Notes under the pieces: model-generated
What the model was told of the DNA's origin: nothing
The model's database searches: none
The model's input: only the letters and a program-made list of their open reading frames with translations
Program-made: the position numbers and the translations under genes
Shown: positions 1-7,820 of the stretch, in pieces
How the letters are laid out: each line of letters starts with the position of its first letter
How positions within the stretch are numbered: position 1 is the stretch's first letter
From: Planomonospora sp. ID82291
GTDB lineage: Bacteria; Actinomycetota; Actinomycetes; Streptosporangiales; Streptosporangiaceae
Assembly: GCF_015711645.1 (NCBI RefSeq)
Contig: NZ_JABTEX010000001.1
Location: 1,798,001 to 1,862,000, forward strand
Length of the DNA: 64,000 nt
Direction of reading: 5' to 3'

Positions 1-1
1 G

Positions 2-1324
2 GGCGACCTCGTCGGCCGCAGGACCATGTTCCTGTCCGGCACCGCGGTCTTCACCGCCGCGTCGCTGCTGGCGGGAGTCGCCACCGGGCCAGCCGTACTG
101 ATCGCCGCCCGCTTCGGCCAGGGCGTCGGCAGCGCCATGTCCTCCGCCGTCGTGCTGGGCATCCTGGTGACGCTGTTCACCGAACCCGCGGAGCGCGCCA
201 AGGCGTTCGGCGTCTTCAGCTTCACCGGCGCCGCCGGGGCCTCGATCGGCCAGGTCCTGGGCGGGGTCCTCACCGACGCGTTCAGCTGGAACTGGATCTT
301 CTTCATCAACCTGCCGATCGGGCTGGCCACGATCGCACTGGCGGTCCGGGTGCTGCCGGACGAGCGCGGGGCCGGGCTCGCCGCCGGCGCCGACGTCCTC
401 GGCGCGGTGCTGGTCACCGCCGGGCTGATGCTGGGCATCTACACCGTGGTCGGGATCGAGCGGTACGGCTGGCTGTCCGCGCGCACCCTGGGTCTCGGCG
501 CGGTGTCGCTCGTCCTGCTGGCCGCCTTCACCGTCCGCCAGGCGACCGCCGCGACCCCGCTGATGCCGCTGCGCGTCCTCCGCTCCCGCAACGTCACCGG
601 CGCCAACCTGGTGCAGATGCTCACCTTGTCGGCCATGTTCGCCTTCCAGATCATCGTCGCCCTCTACATGCAGCAGGTCCTCGGCTACGGCGCGCTCGCC
701 ACCGGCCTGGCGATGCTCCCCGCCGCGGTGTCCATCGGCGGCGTGTCCCTGTTCGTCTCCGCCCGGCTCAGCACCCGCTTCGGCGAGCGGGCCGTCCTGC
801 TGGCGGGCCTGCTGCTCCTGCTCGGCGCGATGGGCTGGCTGGCCCGCGTCCCGGTGGACGCGGACTACGTCACCGACCTGCTCCCGGTGATGCTGCTCGT
901 CGCAGGCAGCGGGCTGGTCCTCCCGGCGCTGACCGCGCTCGGCATGTCCGGCGCCCGCCCCGACGACGCGGGCCTGGCCTCCGGCTTGTTCAACACCACC
1001 CAGCAGATCGGCATGGCGACCGGCGTCGCGGTGCTGTCCACCCTGGCCGCCTCGCGCACCGCGGGGCTGCGGTCCGCGGGCGCCGGCGAGGCCGCCGCGC
1101 TCACCGGCGGCTACCACTTGGCCTTCGGAACCGCCGCCGCCCTGCTCGTGGCCGCCTTCGTCGTCGCGCTGGCCGTACTGCGGCGGCCCGCGCCGGACCC
1201 GGCCGCCGGGAACGGCGGCACCGCACCCGTGGCGGACCCCGCCGCCGGGAACGGCGGCACCGCACCCGCGCCGGACCCCGCCGCCGGGAACGGCGGCACC
1301 GCACCCGTGGCGCGTCCGGTCTGA
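2..1324 (+). CDS. MFS drug efflux transporter, DHA2 (EmrB/QacA) type, 5' end outside window
   Basis: The reading frame is open from the first bases of the window, so the true start lies upstream; the first in-frame ATG (26) falls inside the protein. The visible start has the GRRTMF loop typical of the region between membrane helices 2 and 3 of major facilitator proteins, followed by about eleven hydrophobic helices. The length and the helix pattern fit a 14-helix DHA2 proton/drug antiporter of the plasma membrane. The substrate cannot be read from the sequence. The C-terminus is odd: three 13-residue repeats (39-bp units at 1196-1312) rich in Pro, Ala and Gly stand just before the stop codon and probably form a disordered cytoplasmic tail. 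A strong hairpin follows the gene. Confidence 0.9.
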   Translation, partial: GDLVGRRTMFLSGTAVFTAASLLAGVATGPAVLIAARFGQGVGSAMSSAVVLGILVTLFTEPAERAKAFGVFSFTGAAGASIGQVLGGVLTDAFSWNWIFFINLPIGLATIALAVRVLPDERGAGLAAGADVLGAVLVTAGLMLGIYTVVGIERYGWLSARTLGLGAVSLVLLAAFTVRQATAATPLMPLRVLRSRNVTGANLVQMLTLSAMFAFQIIVALYMQQVLGYGALATGLAMLPAAVSIGGVSLFVSARLSTRFGERAVLLAGLLLLLGAMGWLARVPVDADYVTDLLPVMLLVAGSGLVLPALTALGMSGARPDDAGLASGLFNTTQQIGMATGVAVLSTLAASRTAGLRSAGAGEAAALTGGYHLAFGTAAALLVAAFVVALAVLRRPAPDPAAGNGGTAPVADPAAGNGGTAPAPDPAAGNGGTAPVARPV

Positions 1325-1357
1325 GCGTCCGCCGAGGCGTCCGCAGGGACCCACGGC

Positions 1358-1392
1358 GCAGCCCGGCGGCCGATGCGGTGCCGCCGGGCTGC
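1358..1392 (+). terminator. Hairpin terminator after the MFS gene
   Basis: A perfect 12-bp inverted repeat (GCAGCCCGGCGG at 1358-1369 against CCGCCGGGCTGC at 1381-1392) with an 11-base loop lies 34 bases after the MFS stop codon. There is no U-run, as is common for actinobacterial terminators. Confidence 0.6.
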
Positions 1393-1478
1393 ACGCTGCG
1401 CGCGGCGGACAAGAACGGGATGCGGTTCTAGCCGTTCGTGCACTGACAAGAACATGAGCAGGGCTCTATCGTCCGTTC

Positions 1479-3431
1479 ATGCGAGCAGCATCGTTCCGCA
1501 TGACACGACGGGCCGCCCCCGCTCTGGCCGCCGCCCTCGCACTCGCCTCGATGACCGGTCCCGGCCCCGCGTCCGCGACCACGGCCAAGACCGCCCCCGC
1601 CACCACGACCACGACCACGACCGGGGCCGCCCCCGGGGCCGCGGCCCCGGGCCCGCTGGTCGTCGCCGCCAAGCGGCAGAGCCTGGTCTTCCGCGACGGC
1701 GACGGCCGGGAGGTGACGCTGCGCGGGTTCAACGTGTCCGGCAGCACCAAGCTGTACGAGAATTCGCTGCTGCCGTTCCGCAGCACCGCCGACGCCGTGC
1801 GCTCGGCCCAGGCCATGCGCGACCTCACCGGCGCGAACGTGATCCGCTTCCTCATCAGCTGGGAGGGCGTGCAGCCGTCCCCCTCCACCATCGACCGCGC
1901 CTACCTCGACAGGGCGGTCGAGCAGATCCGCGCGTTCACCGGCAGGGGGATCCGCGTCCTGGTCGACTACCACCAGGACCTGTACTCCTCCCACCTGTTC
2001 CACGCAGACAGCTGGTACACCGGTGACGGCGCACCGGAATGGGTGGTGAAGGCCGGCGGCTACCCCAGGGAGTCCTGCGGCATCTGCCTGCTGTGGGGAC
2101 AGAACATGCAGACCAACGAGGCCGTCCGCCGGGCCGCCCGGGACTTCTGGCGGGACCGGCGGGTCAGCACGCCCGAGGGCGAGGTCGGCGTCCAGGAGGC
2201 CTTCCTGCGGCAGGCCACGGCCGCGATGACCCACATCAGGCAGCGGCTGCCGGAGCAGGACTTCGCCGCCGTCATCGGGTTCGACCCCTTCAACGAGCCC
2301 TACGACGGGGGCCTCGACGGCAAGAGCGGCCTGGAGTGGGAGAAGACCTACCTCATGCCCTTCTACCAGAGGTTCCGCGCCGCCATGGACGCCGCCGGGT
2401 GGGCGGACAAGCCCGCCTTCGTCGAACCCCTGGTCTTCTGGAACACCGGCTTCTTCGAGGAGGGCGGCCTCTCCACGGTCGGCGCCCTCGGTCCCCGGTA
2501 CGTCTTCAACAGCCACTTCTACGACGGCGCCCGCATGACGATCGACCCGTCACCGGCCTCCGACGGGGTGTACGGCGCGGCGATGAACGAGATCCGCGAC
2601 CGGGCCCGCACCCTGGCCACCGCCCCCTTCGTCTCGGAGTTCGGCCACAAGCTGTCGGGCAGCGGCAGCGACCGCACGCCGTGGATGGTCCGGGCCGCGT
2701 ACCAGGCCATGGACTCCGGGGTCCCCGGGAAGAACTGGTGGCGGACCCCCGCCGCCGGAGGGGACGTGCTCTCCTCGACCCAGTGGCACTGGGACCTCTA
2801 CAGCGGCCGGCACCGCGAGGTGATGAACCGCAACCCCGCCAAGGTGCGGACCGAGGGCGACGCCTGGAACGACGAGGACTTCTCCGTGGTCGCCGCGGAC
2901 GCGTCGGGCACCCTGGCGACCCGGCTGGACCGGGCGGTGCTGGACCGCCTCTACCCCTCGGCGGTCGCCGGCGACGTGCTGGCCTTCGCCTACGAGGACC
3001 TCGCCCGGTCCGGCTACGGCGGCGCCGGGCAGCAGCGGGCCTGGCTGGCCGTACCGTCCTCCCTGCCGAACGTCGCCGCGCTGGTGAAGGACCGGCGGTT
3101 CGGCGTCCTGGTCTGGCGCGAACCCGCCGCGGCGCCGAGTGCCCCGACCGAGCTGCACCTGCCGGCCTCCTTCACCGCCGCGACCACCGTCGTGGTCGGC
3201 GACGTGGCCACCCGCGCGGGTCTGCCCGCCTCCGGACCGGCGGCGGTCGCGACCGAGACCGGCTCGTCCACCGCCCACCGCCTGCTGCTGAGCCCGTCCG
3301 GCGCGGCACCGGGCACCGTGCACGCCGCCCTGGTGGTCGGCGCGGCCACCGGCCCCGCCGTCACCCCCGCCCAGCTGACGGCCGCCGCCGCCGAACTGGC
3401 CGCCTGGAAGGACCAGCGCTTCCCCTCCTAA
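1479..3431 (+). CDS. Secreted glycoside hydrolase family 5 (endoglycoceramidase-like)
   Basis: This 650-aa protein begins with a twin-Arg-like or Sec signal peptide (charged MTRRAAP followed by an Ala/Leu core) and a Thr/Ala/Pro-rich linker. A GH5 (beta/alpha)8 barrel fills the middle. The acid/base is Glu273 in the FNEPYDGG context, and the nucleophile is Glu387 in VSEFGHK. The early GFNVSG segment and the overall length resemble endoglycoceramidase-type GH5 enzymes, which release the glycan from glycosphingolipids. The C-terminal 200 residues look like a beta-rich accessory domain. The ATG at 1500 is an alternative start and would shorten the n-region by seven residues. It stands alone, between the efflux gene and an IS110 element. 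The sphingolipid substrate is inferred from the family. Confidence 0.8.
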   Translation: MRAASFRMTRRAAPALAAALALASMTGPGPASATTAKTAPATTTTTTTGAAPGAAAPGPLVVAAKRQSLVFRDGDGREVTLRGFNVSGSTKLYENSLLPFRSTADAVRSAQAMRDLTGANVIRFLISWEGVQPSPSTIDRAYLDRAVEQIRAFTGRGIRVLVDYHQDLYSSHLFHADSWYTGDGAPEWVVKAGGYPRESCGICLLWGQNMQTNEAVRRAARDFWRDRRVSTPEGEVGVQEAFLRQATAAMTHIRQRLPEQDFAAVIGFDPFNEPYDGGLDGKSGLEWEKTYLMPFYQRFRAAMDAAGWADKPAFVEPLVFWNTGFFEEGGLSTVGALGPRYVFNSHFYDGARMTIDPSPASDGVYGAAMNEIRDRARTLATAPFVSEFGHKLSGSGSDRTPWMVRAAYQAMDSGVPGKNWWRTPAAGGDVLSSTQWHWDLYSGRHREVMNRNPAKVRTEGDAWNDEDFSVVAADASGTLATRLDRAVLDRLYPSAVAGDVLAFAYEDLARSGYGGAGQQRAWLAVPSSLPNVAALVKDRRFGVLVWREPAAAPSAPTELHLPASFTAATTVVVGDVATRAGLPASGPAAVATETGSSTAHRLLLSPSGAAPGTVHAALVVGAATGPAVTPAQLTAAAAELAAWKDQRFPS

Positions 3432-3434
3432 TGG

Positions 3435-3669
3435 GAACTACCGGGTCCGCCTCACTGGCAGACTCGATGCCTGGTAGCCGCTGGTGAGTGAGCACTCTCG
3501 CCTCCTGGACCGTGAGTCCTAGGGTCAGATCGTGCCCTCGCCGGTGGTCAGGGGTCTTGATCGCTGATGGGATGTCGTGCCCCCCGCGGGTTGGGGTGAG
3601 CACTGGTCCATTAGGTCGCCGACCGGCTCCTGCGGGCTGCTGAAACCGGTGTCGATCACGGAGGTTCGA
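3435..3669 (+). ncRNA. Candidate IS110 bridge RNA region
   Basis: In the IS110 subgroup the non-coding left end, upstream of the transposase, is transcribed into a structured bridge RNA. That RNA has two loops, one pairing with the target and one with the element's own DNA. The 238-bp non-coding stretch here has the right place and size and holds short inverted segments, but I could not fold it or assign the loops. This is an inference from family knowledge only. Confidence 0.3.
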
Positions 3670-4960
3670 ATGCTGTTCGTCGGAGATGACTGGGCTGAGG
3701 ATCACCACGATGTGGAGGTCCAGGACGAGCAGGGCCGGGTGTTGAAGCGGGTCCGGTTGCCCGAGGGGATGGCCGGGATGTCCCGCTTCCACGAGCTGGT
3801 GGGCCGGTTCGTGCCGGAGGACGGCGAGCCGGCGCAGGTGCTGGTGTGCATCGAGGTCGATCGGGGCCCGTGGGTGCGGGCGCTGCGGGCGGCGGGATAC
3901 CGGGTGTTCGGGGTGGACCCCAAGCAGGCCGCCCGGCACCGGGAGATCCTCGGCTCGTCGGGGGCCAAGAGCGACAAGGGCGACGCGCACGCGCTGGCCG
4001 ACATGATCCGTACCCGCCGTAACCAGCTGCGGGAGGTCGCCGGCGACTCCGAGGTCGCCGAGGCGGTCAAGGTCGTCACCCGCGCCCATCAGACGCTGTT
4101 GTGGGAACGCACCCGCCACATGCTCCGGCTGCGGGTGGCGTTGCGGGACTACTTCCCCGCCGCTCTGGAGGCCTACAAGCCCCTCGGCCTGACCTCGGAT
4201 GCTGCGCTGAAACTCCTGGTCAAGGCCCCCACTCCGGCGACAGCGGCGAAGCTCACCGCCGTCCAGATCGCTGCCGCGCTGAAGGGGCGGCGGGATATCC
4301 CGGCCAAGGCCGAGACGATCAAGCAGGTGCTGCGGTCCGAGCAACTGGGCCAGGCCGATCTGGTCACCGCTGCCTACGCCTCGACCGTGCGGGCACTGGC
4401 CGCGGTCATCGCCACCCTCAACACGGAGATCAAGACCCTGGAAGACGAGGTCGAGGCGCATTTTGGCCGGCACCCGGACGCTGAGGTCATCCTCAGTCAG
4501 CCCGGCATCGGCGTCGTTCTCGGCGCCCGGGTGCTCGCCGAGTTCGGAGACGCTCCCGGGCGTTATGCCAGCGCGAAGGCACGCAAGAACTATGCCGGTA
4601 CCTCGCCGGTCACCCGGCAGTCCGGTAAGACGCGGACCGTTCACGCCCGGTTCGTCCACAACGATCGGCTCGTCGACGCCCTGCACCTGCAAGCCTCCTG
4701 CGCCCTCCTGCACGACGTGGACGCCCGCGCCTACTACGACCAGATCAGAGCCCGCGACGTCAGCCACAACGCCGCCCTGCGCCAGGTCGGCAACCGCCTC
4801 GTCGGCATCCTCCACGGCTGCCTCAAGAACCACACCCTCTACGACCGGGCGACCGCCTGGTCACACCGCAACCACGACCTCGCCGCTTGACATCCAAGCT
4901 CCAGGGATGTCTGACCCTCCGATCCTGACCCTCCGACGGGCAAGGACCGGCGCCTCCCCT
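3440..4960 (+). mobile_element. IS110-family insertion sequence (ends approximate)
   Basis: A single DEDD/Ser transposase gene has a long non-coding stretch before it (3432-3669, 238 bp) and a short one after it, with a reverse-strand gene beyond. That asymmetry is typical of the IS110 subgroup. No terminal inverted repeats are expected for this family and I see none, so the ends given are estimates. It sits in the gap between the GH5 gene and a convergent gene and does not break either. Confidence 0.65.
3670..4890 (+). CDS. IS110-family transposase (DEDD/serine recombinase)
   Basis: The 406-aa protein has the family layout. An N-terminal RuvC-like DEDD domain starts with VGDDWAED (Asp6/Asp7) and CIEVDRG near residue 60. 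A central helical region follows, and then the Transposase_20 domain with SQPGIG, NYAGTSP and QSGKTRT near residues 278-322, where the family's catalytic serine lies (probably Ser318). I chose ATG 3670 because VGDDW then sits at the N-terminus as in relatives. An upstream in-frame ATG at 3577 would add 31 residues that do not look like the family. It has no frameshift and appears intact, so the element may be active. Confidence 0.92.
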   Translation: MLFVGDDWAEDHHDVEVQDEQGRVLKRVRLPEGMAGMSRFHELVGRFVPEDGEPAQVLVCIEVDRGPWVRALRAAGYRVFGVDPKQAARHREILGSSGAKSDKGDAHALADMIRTRRNQLREVAGDSEVAEAVKVVTRAHQTLLWERTRHMLRLRVALRDYFPAALEAYKPLGLTSDAALKLLVKAPTPATAAKLTAVQIAAALKGRRDIPAKAETIKQVLRSEQLGQADLVTAAYASTVRALAAVIATLNTEIKTLEDEVEAHFGRHPDAEVILSQPGIGVVLGARVLAEFGDAPGRYASAKARKNYAGTSPVTRQSGKTRTVHARFVHNDRLVDALHLQASCALLHDVDARAYYDQIRARDVSHNAALRQVGNRLVGILHGCLKNHTLYDRATAWSHRNHDLAA

Positions 4961-5001
4961 CCGACCCTCCACCCCTCCGGCGGGTGCGGCGGGGAGGCGC
5001 C

Positions 5002-5646
5002 CTACAGCTCGGTGAGGAACGTGACGGCGGTGTCCGGAGGCAGGGCGAAGGCCCGGCGGGCCTCCTCTTCGAGCGCATCGTGCATGTCCGAACCGGTGGC
5101 CTCCAGTTCCAGTGCCCGCGGCGCCCCCTCCGGGGAGAACATCGCAAGCACCGACGGGCGGTTCAGGTCACCGTCCAGAGGCTCCTCCGCCCGCCGTACG
5201 GCGAAGCGCCCGCCGACCGGCTCGACGGTCAGGAGAAGCGAGGTCCGGTAACCGCTGCCGCCGATGAGCAAGGACCCGGAACGGGCGAGTTCCTCGCAGG
5301 CGGCCACGATCCCTAGCAGCAGCCGGGGGCCCTTCCGGCGCACCTCCACGAACTCCTCGTGGTAGAACACGCGTGGCGCCAGATCCGGCCTGTCGACGGC
5401 CAGGACGTAGCCTCCGACACGACCGGGATCCGTCTCCAGGAAGCGGTCAGCAGCCCCGAGGAGCGCCTCGCGCGTCGAGGCGTCGACCGGGACGACCTCC
5501 TCCCCGGCCTTTCCCTCGACGCCGGACCAGTACGGCCTCAGCACGACGGACCAGGCGACGGCCGCGATCACGAGCACCACCGCGGCTCCCGCCCATACGG
5601 CCGGCCGCCGGGAGGCTGCCGCTCGTCCCCCATGCGGTTTCGGCAT
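5002..5646 (-). CDS. Membrane-anchored protein of unknown function
   Basis: This 214-aa protein has a short basic N-terminus, one membrane helix (about residues 16-36, AVWAGAAVVLVIAAVAW) and an extracytoplasmic domain of about 175 residues. I do not recognise a family. ATG 5646 is preceded by GGGAG at good spacing. A longer frame open to 6213 has no such site and would overlap the receiver gene on the other strand. It is convergent with the IS110 transposase and divergent from the receiver gene, with about 145 bp between the two starts that probably holds both promoters. Confidence 0.6.
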   Translation of the reverse strand: MPKPHGGRAAASRRPAVWAGAAVVLVIAAVAWSVVLRPYWSGVEGKAGEEVVPVDASTREALLGAADRFLETDPGRVGGYVLAVDRPDLAPRVFYHEEFVEVRRKGPRLLLGIVAACEELARSGSLLIGGSGYRTSLLLTVEPVGGRFAVRRAEEPLDGDLNRPSVLAMFSPEGAPRALELEATGSDMHDALEEEARRAFALPPDTAVTFLTEL

Positions 5647-5790
5647 CACAGATCTCCCATCAGCGGTCTGAACGCATGGAAAAGGACAGAATATGGCCGC
5701 ACGGCCTCGGTCGGCACTCGCCGCACTTCTCTCATCTCCGCCTGGACGGTGCCGATAGGGCGGTGATGCGGATCGGAGAAGGGCGGCGGC

Positions 5791-6180
5791 GTGCTGGCGA
5801 TCGTGATCGATGATTCGAGTACCATGCGCCGGATCATTCGGCGGGTCCTGACGCGGCTGGGCTTCTCGGTGTACGAGGCCGCCCACGGCCAGGAGGCCCT
5901 CGACCTGCTGGACGAGATCCCGACGACGCCGGACGTGGCGCTGGTCGACTGGAACATGCCCGTGATGGACGGGCTGGAGTTCATCCGCCGGGTCCGCAAG
6001 ACGGACGGCATGCGCGAGATGTGCCTGATGATGGTGACCACGGAGAGCGAGCAGAGCAAGGTCGTGCGGGCGCTCGCCGCCGGCGCCCACGAGTACGTCA
6101 TCAAGCCCTTCACGCCGGAGACGATCCACGAGAAGCTCCTCTACATGGGCCTCGACTGCCATCCCGTCGGAGACGACTGA
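5791..6180 (+). CDS. Single-domain CheY-like response regulator
   Basis: The 129 residues form one receiver domain with no output domain. Asp7-Asp8 form the acidic pocket, Asp53 (in LVDWNMPVMDG) is the phosphorylation site, Thr-Thr near residue 83 and Lys in VIKPF near residue 110 complete the switch. It reads from a GTG start after GGAGAAGGG. No kinase is encoded next to it, so it probably acts by protein contact within a phosphorelay supplied from elsewhere. Some stand-alone receivers act on chemotaxis or diguanylate cyclase systems; nothing here selects between such roles. Confidence 0.85.
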   Translation: MLAIVIDDSSTMRRIIRRVLTRLGFSVYEAAHGQEALDLLDEIPTTPDVALVDWNMPVMDGLEFIRRVRKTDGMREMCLMMVTTESEQSKVVRALAAGAHEYVIKPFTPETIHEKLLYMGLDCHPVGDD

Positions 6181-6219
6181 GCCTGATACAGAGGGCGGCG
6201 GGCCGAGGCGCATCGCCTG

Positions 6220-6418
6220 TCAGCCGTCGTACCGCTCACGGACCACGTAGCGGGTGTGGGTCCCGTCCATCCACTCCCGGTCGATCTCCCTGCCCGTCAC
6301 CCTGCCGACGAGCGCCAGAGCCGACGTGAGACAGGTCGCCAGGGGCGGGCTGTACCCGCTGTGAGCGAGTCCGACGAAGTCCTGCCACTCGTCGGGGACG
6401 TCCTCCTCCCCAGTCCTC
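6220..6418 (-). pseudogene. C-terminal remnant of an unknown gene
   Basis: The reverse strand reads as a clean coding stretch with GC-rich third positions. It contains EEDVPDEWQDFVGLAHSG and ends EWMDGTHTRYVVRERYDG before the stop at 6220. No start codon or ribosome site is found. The better upstream frame (starting MRQPEHLPP) is out of phase, which suggests a frameshifted or 5'-truncated gene. I do not recognise the family. Confidence 0.35.
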
Positions 6419-6502
6419 CCTGCTCTCCAGGCGGGAGATGCTCCGGCTGCCGCATTCTTCTGGGCTCAGGGGAACGGGACCATCCGGCCCCGTCTCAACC
6501 GC

Positions 6503-6745
6503 TTACGGCTCTACGGGGTCGTTCGAGTGATCATCCCGGAGCCGGGCGCCCTCGCCGGAGGCTGGAATTTTCCGCTGTTGATAGACGGTCAGGGCCACGG
6601 CGGCAACGGCGAAGCCGACGCCGACGATGGCCAAAGCGACCAGCTGACCCGTGGCGAACGCCAGGAAGCCCGATGTGACCAAGGTGAGAAGTCCCAGGCC
6701 CAAGAGCGTTAGAAAACCGTAGGACACATTCTCCGGATCACTCAC
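6503..6745 (-). CDS. Small two-helix membrane protein
   Basis: An 80-aa protein from GTG 6745 has two hydrophobic helices (about residues 9-30 and 35-56, separated by ATGQL) and a charged tail ending SNDPVEP. The ribosome site is weak and the frame stays open further upstream without membrane or domain features, so the start is uncertain. No family is recognised. Confidence 0.5.
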   Translation of the reverse strand: MSDPENVSYGFLTLLGLGLLTLVTSGFLAFATGQLVALAIVGVGFAVAAVALTVYQQRKIPASGEGARLRDDHSNDPVEP

Positions 6746-6856
6746 CGAAGTGATCGTACGGGGTACCGCGGTGGGTCGTCTCCGCACTGACTCGAGAATC
6801 AGCCCGTCACCAGGCACGCGGCAGCGAACCCCGACCGGTGAACTCGGGGTCGGAAT

Positions 6857-6979
6857 GTGACGGACGAGGAGAAGCCAGACTGCTGGAACCACCGGAGCGA
6901 CCTCGGCGAGTACGATCTTCCGGCCGGTCAGCCGTTCGAGCTGCCGGACGAGGGCCCGCCCTCGTCGGTCGCGACCTGA
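6857..6979 (+). CDS. Possible small acidic protein or gene remnant
   Basis: A GTG start opens a 40-aa frame with strongly G/C-biased third positions (VTDEEKPDCWNHRSDLGEYD is its first half). That suggests real coding DNA, not chance. The same frame resumes after the TGA at 6977 and continues to 7117, ending in DEADGRNKKAV. The whole 6857-7117 stretch could be one small gene broken by a stop codon. There is no good ribosome site. The rest of the 6,746-7,106 interval shows nothing I can call. Confidence 0.3.
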   Translation: MTDEEKPDCWNHRSDLGEYDLPAGQPFELPDEGPPSSVAT

Positions 6980-7106
6980 TTCTCCGCCCGGCACGGGCGT
7001 CGCGGAAGGGACATCGGTGGCTACGAGGGGAAGCTCAACGCCGCGTTCGCTCCGCAGGATGTTGGCGAAACGTTGATTCCTGACGAGGCGGACGGCCGGA
7101 ACAAGA

Positions 7107-7142
7107 AAGCCGTCTGACCAGTTTTTCCTGGTCAGACGGCTT
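7107..7142 (-). terminator. Original tRNA-Arg terminator, displaced by the AICE
   Basis: A perfect 14-bp stem (7107-7120 against 7129-7142, AAGCCGTCTGACCA) with an 8-base loop lies immediately beyond the left copy of the tRNA 3' half. Read on the minus strand it is followed by a T-rich run. Before integration it would have stood just after the tRNA-Arg gene; it is now 18 kb away from the functional tRNA. Confidence 0.75.
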
Positions 7143-7147
7143 CTGCG

Positions 7148-7193
7148 TGGCGCGGCCGAGAGGACTCGAACCCCTAACCTTCTGATCCGTAGT
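7148..7193. repeat. attL: 46-bp direct repeat (tRNA-Arg 3' half)
   Basis: These 46 bases are identical to 25219-25264 and diverge at the next base on the element side. They cover the encoded CCA, acceptor strand, T-arm, variable loop and the 3' side of the anticodon arm. There is no 5' half here, so this copy is not a functional tRNA. Confidence 0.93.
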
Positions 7194-7455
7194 GGAAGCC
7201 CCACACGGCTGACCCACATGCTCTGACCAGCGGGGACGCCCCGACCGGCGCACCCGTGGTCCGGATTTCGGCACGTATTCGGCATGACCAAGCTCTGAGA
7301 GCCCTTCCGGCAAGAACATCGGCGCCCCTGGCGCCTTACCTTCCCGCACCCGAGAACGGCTCTCTACGGGGCACTCAGCACCCCTGTTTACGATCAGCGC
7401 CGTCATGCGGGAGCGGTGACCGTGCTTCCGCATCCCCCCGAGTCCCGGTGAGCCG

Positions 7456-7719
7456 CCGCAGAATCCGCAGAATCCGCAGAACCCCGATGGCACGACTGCT
7501 TCCGCTGGTCATCCCCATGTCACAGCTCAGCGGGGGAGCCGCCGCAGAATGCCGCGATATTCCGCAGAATCCAGCTCGACAGCCGCCGCGCGGGGCCGTC
7601 CCCGAGTTCTGCGGGTTTCTGCGGCATTCTGCGGCTGACGGACACCGACCCGGCTGTAACCCGGTGAACTGGGAAGACGTACGCCCGCAGGGGTTCTGCG
7701 GGTTCTGCGGATTCTGCGG
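7456..7719. repeat. Symmetric array of 11 perfect TTCTGCGG/CCGCAGAA octamers
   Basis: CCGCAGAA occurs at 7456, 7465, 7474 and then 7542 and 7562, with a degenerate copy at 7552. The reverse form TTCTGCGG occurs at 7607, 7617, 7627 and then 7694, 7703, 7712. The sites form four clusters of three. The left two clusters face one way and the right two the other, and the spacing within a cluster is 9 or 10 bp. The inter-cluster gaps are about 60 bp on each side and the centre is near 7588. It occupies the non-coding DNA between attL and the first element gene (7194-7820). Candidate roles are the clt transfer locus bound by TraB, a replication origin, or an operator for the neighbouring triple-wHTH regulator. 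Confidence 0.9.
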
Positions 7720-7820
7720 CGGCTCTCCAGGGGCGGGCAGGATGGCTCACCCGGACGGCAACGGGCACCAGCGCTTACCGTCGTAGCCTGGAGGGCAATG
7801 TTCCTCAGCGAGGGAGCACG

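Noticed and set aside
7456-7719. CRISPR array
   Set aside because: The repeats are only 8 bp with one- or two-base spacing and change orientation in the middle; no cas genes.
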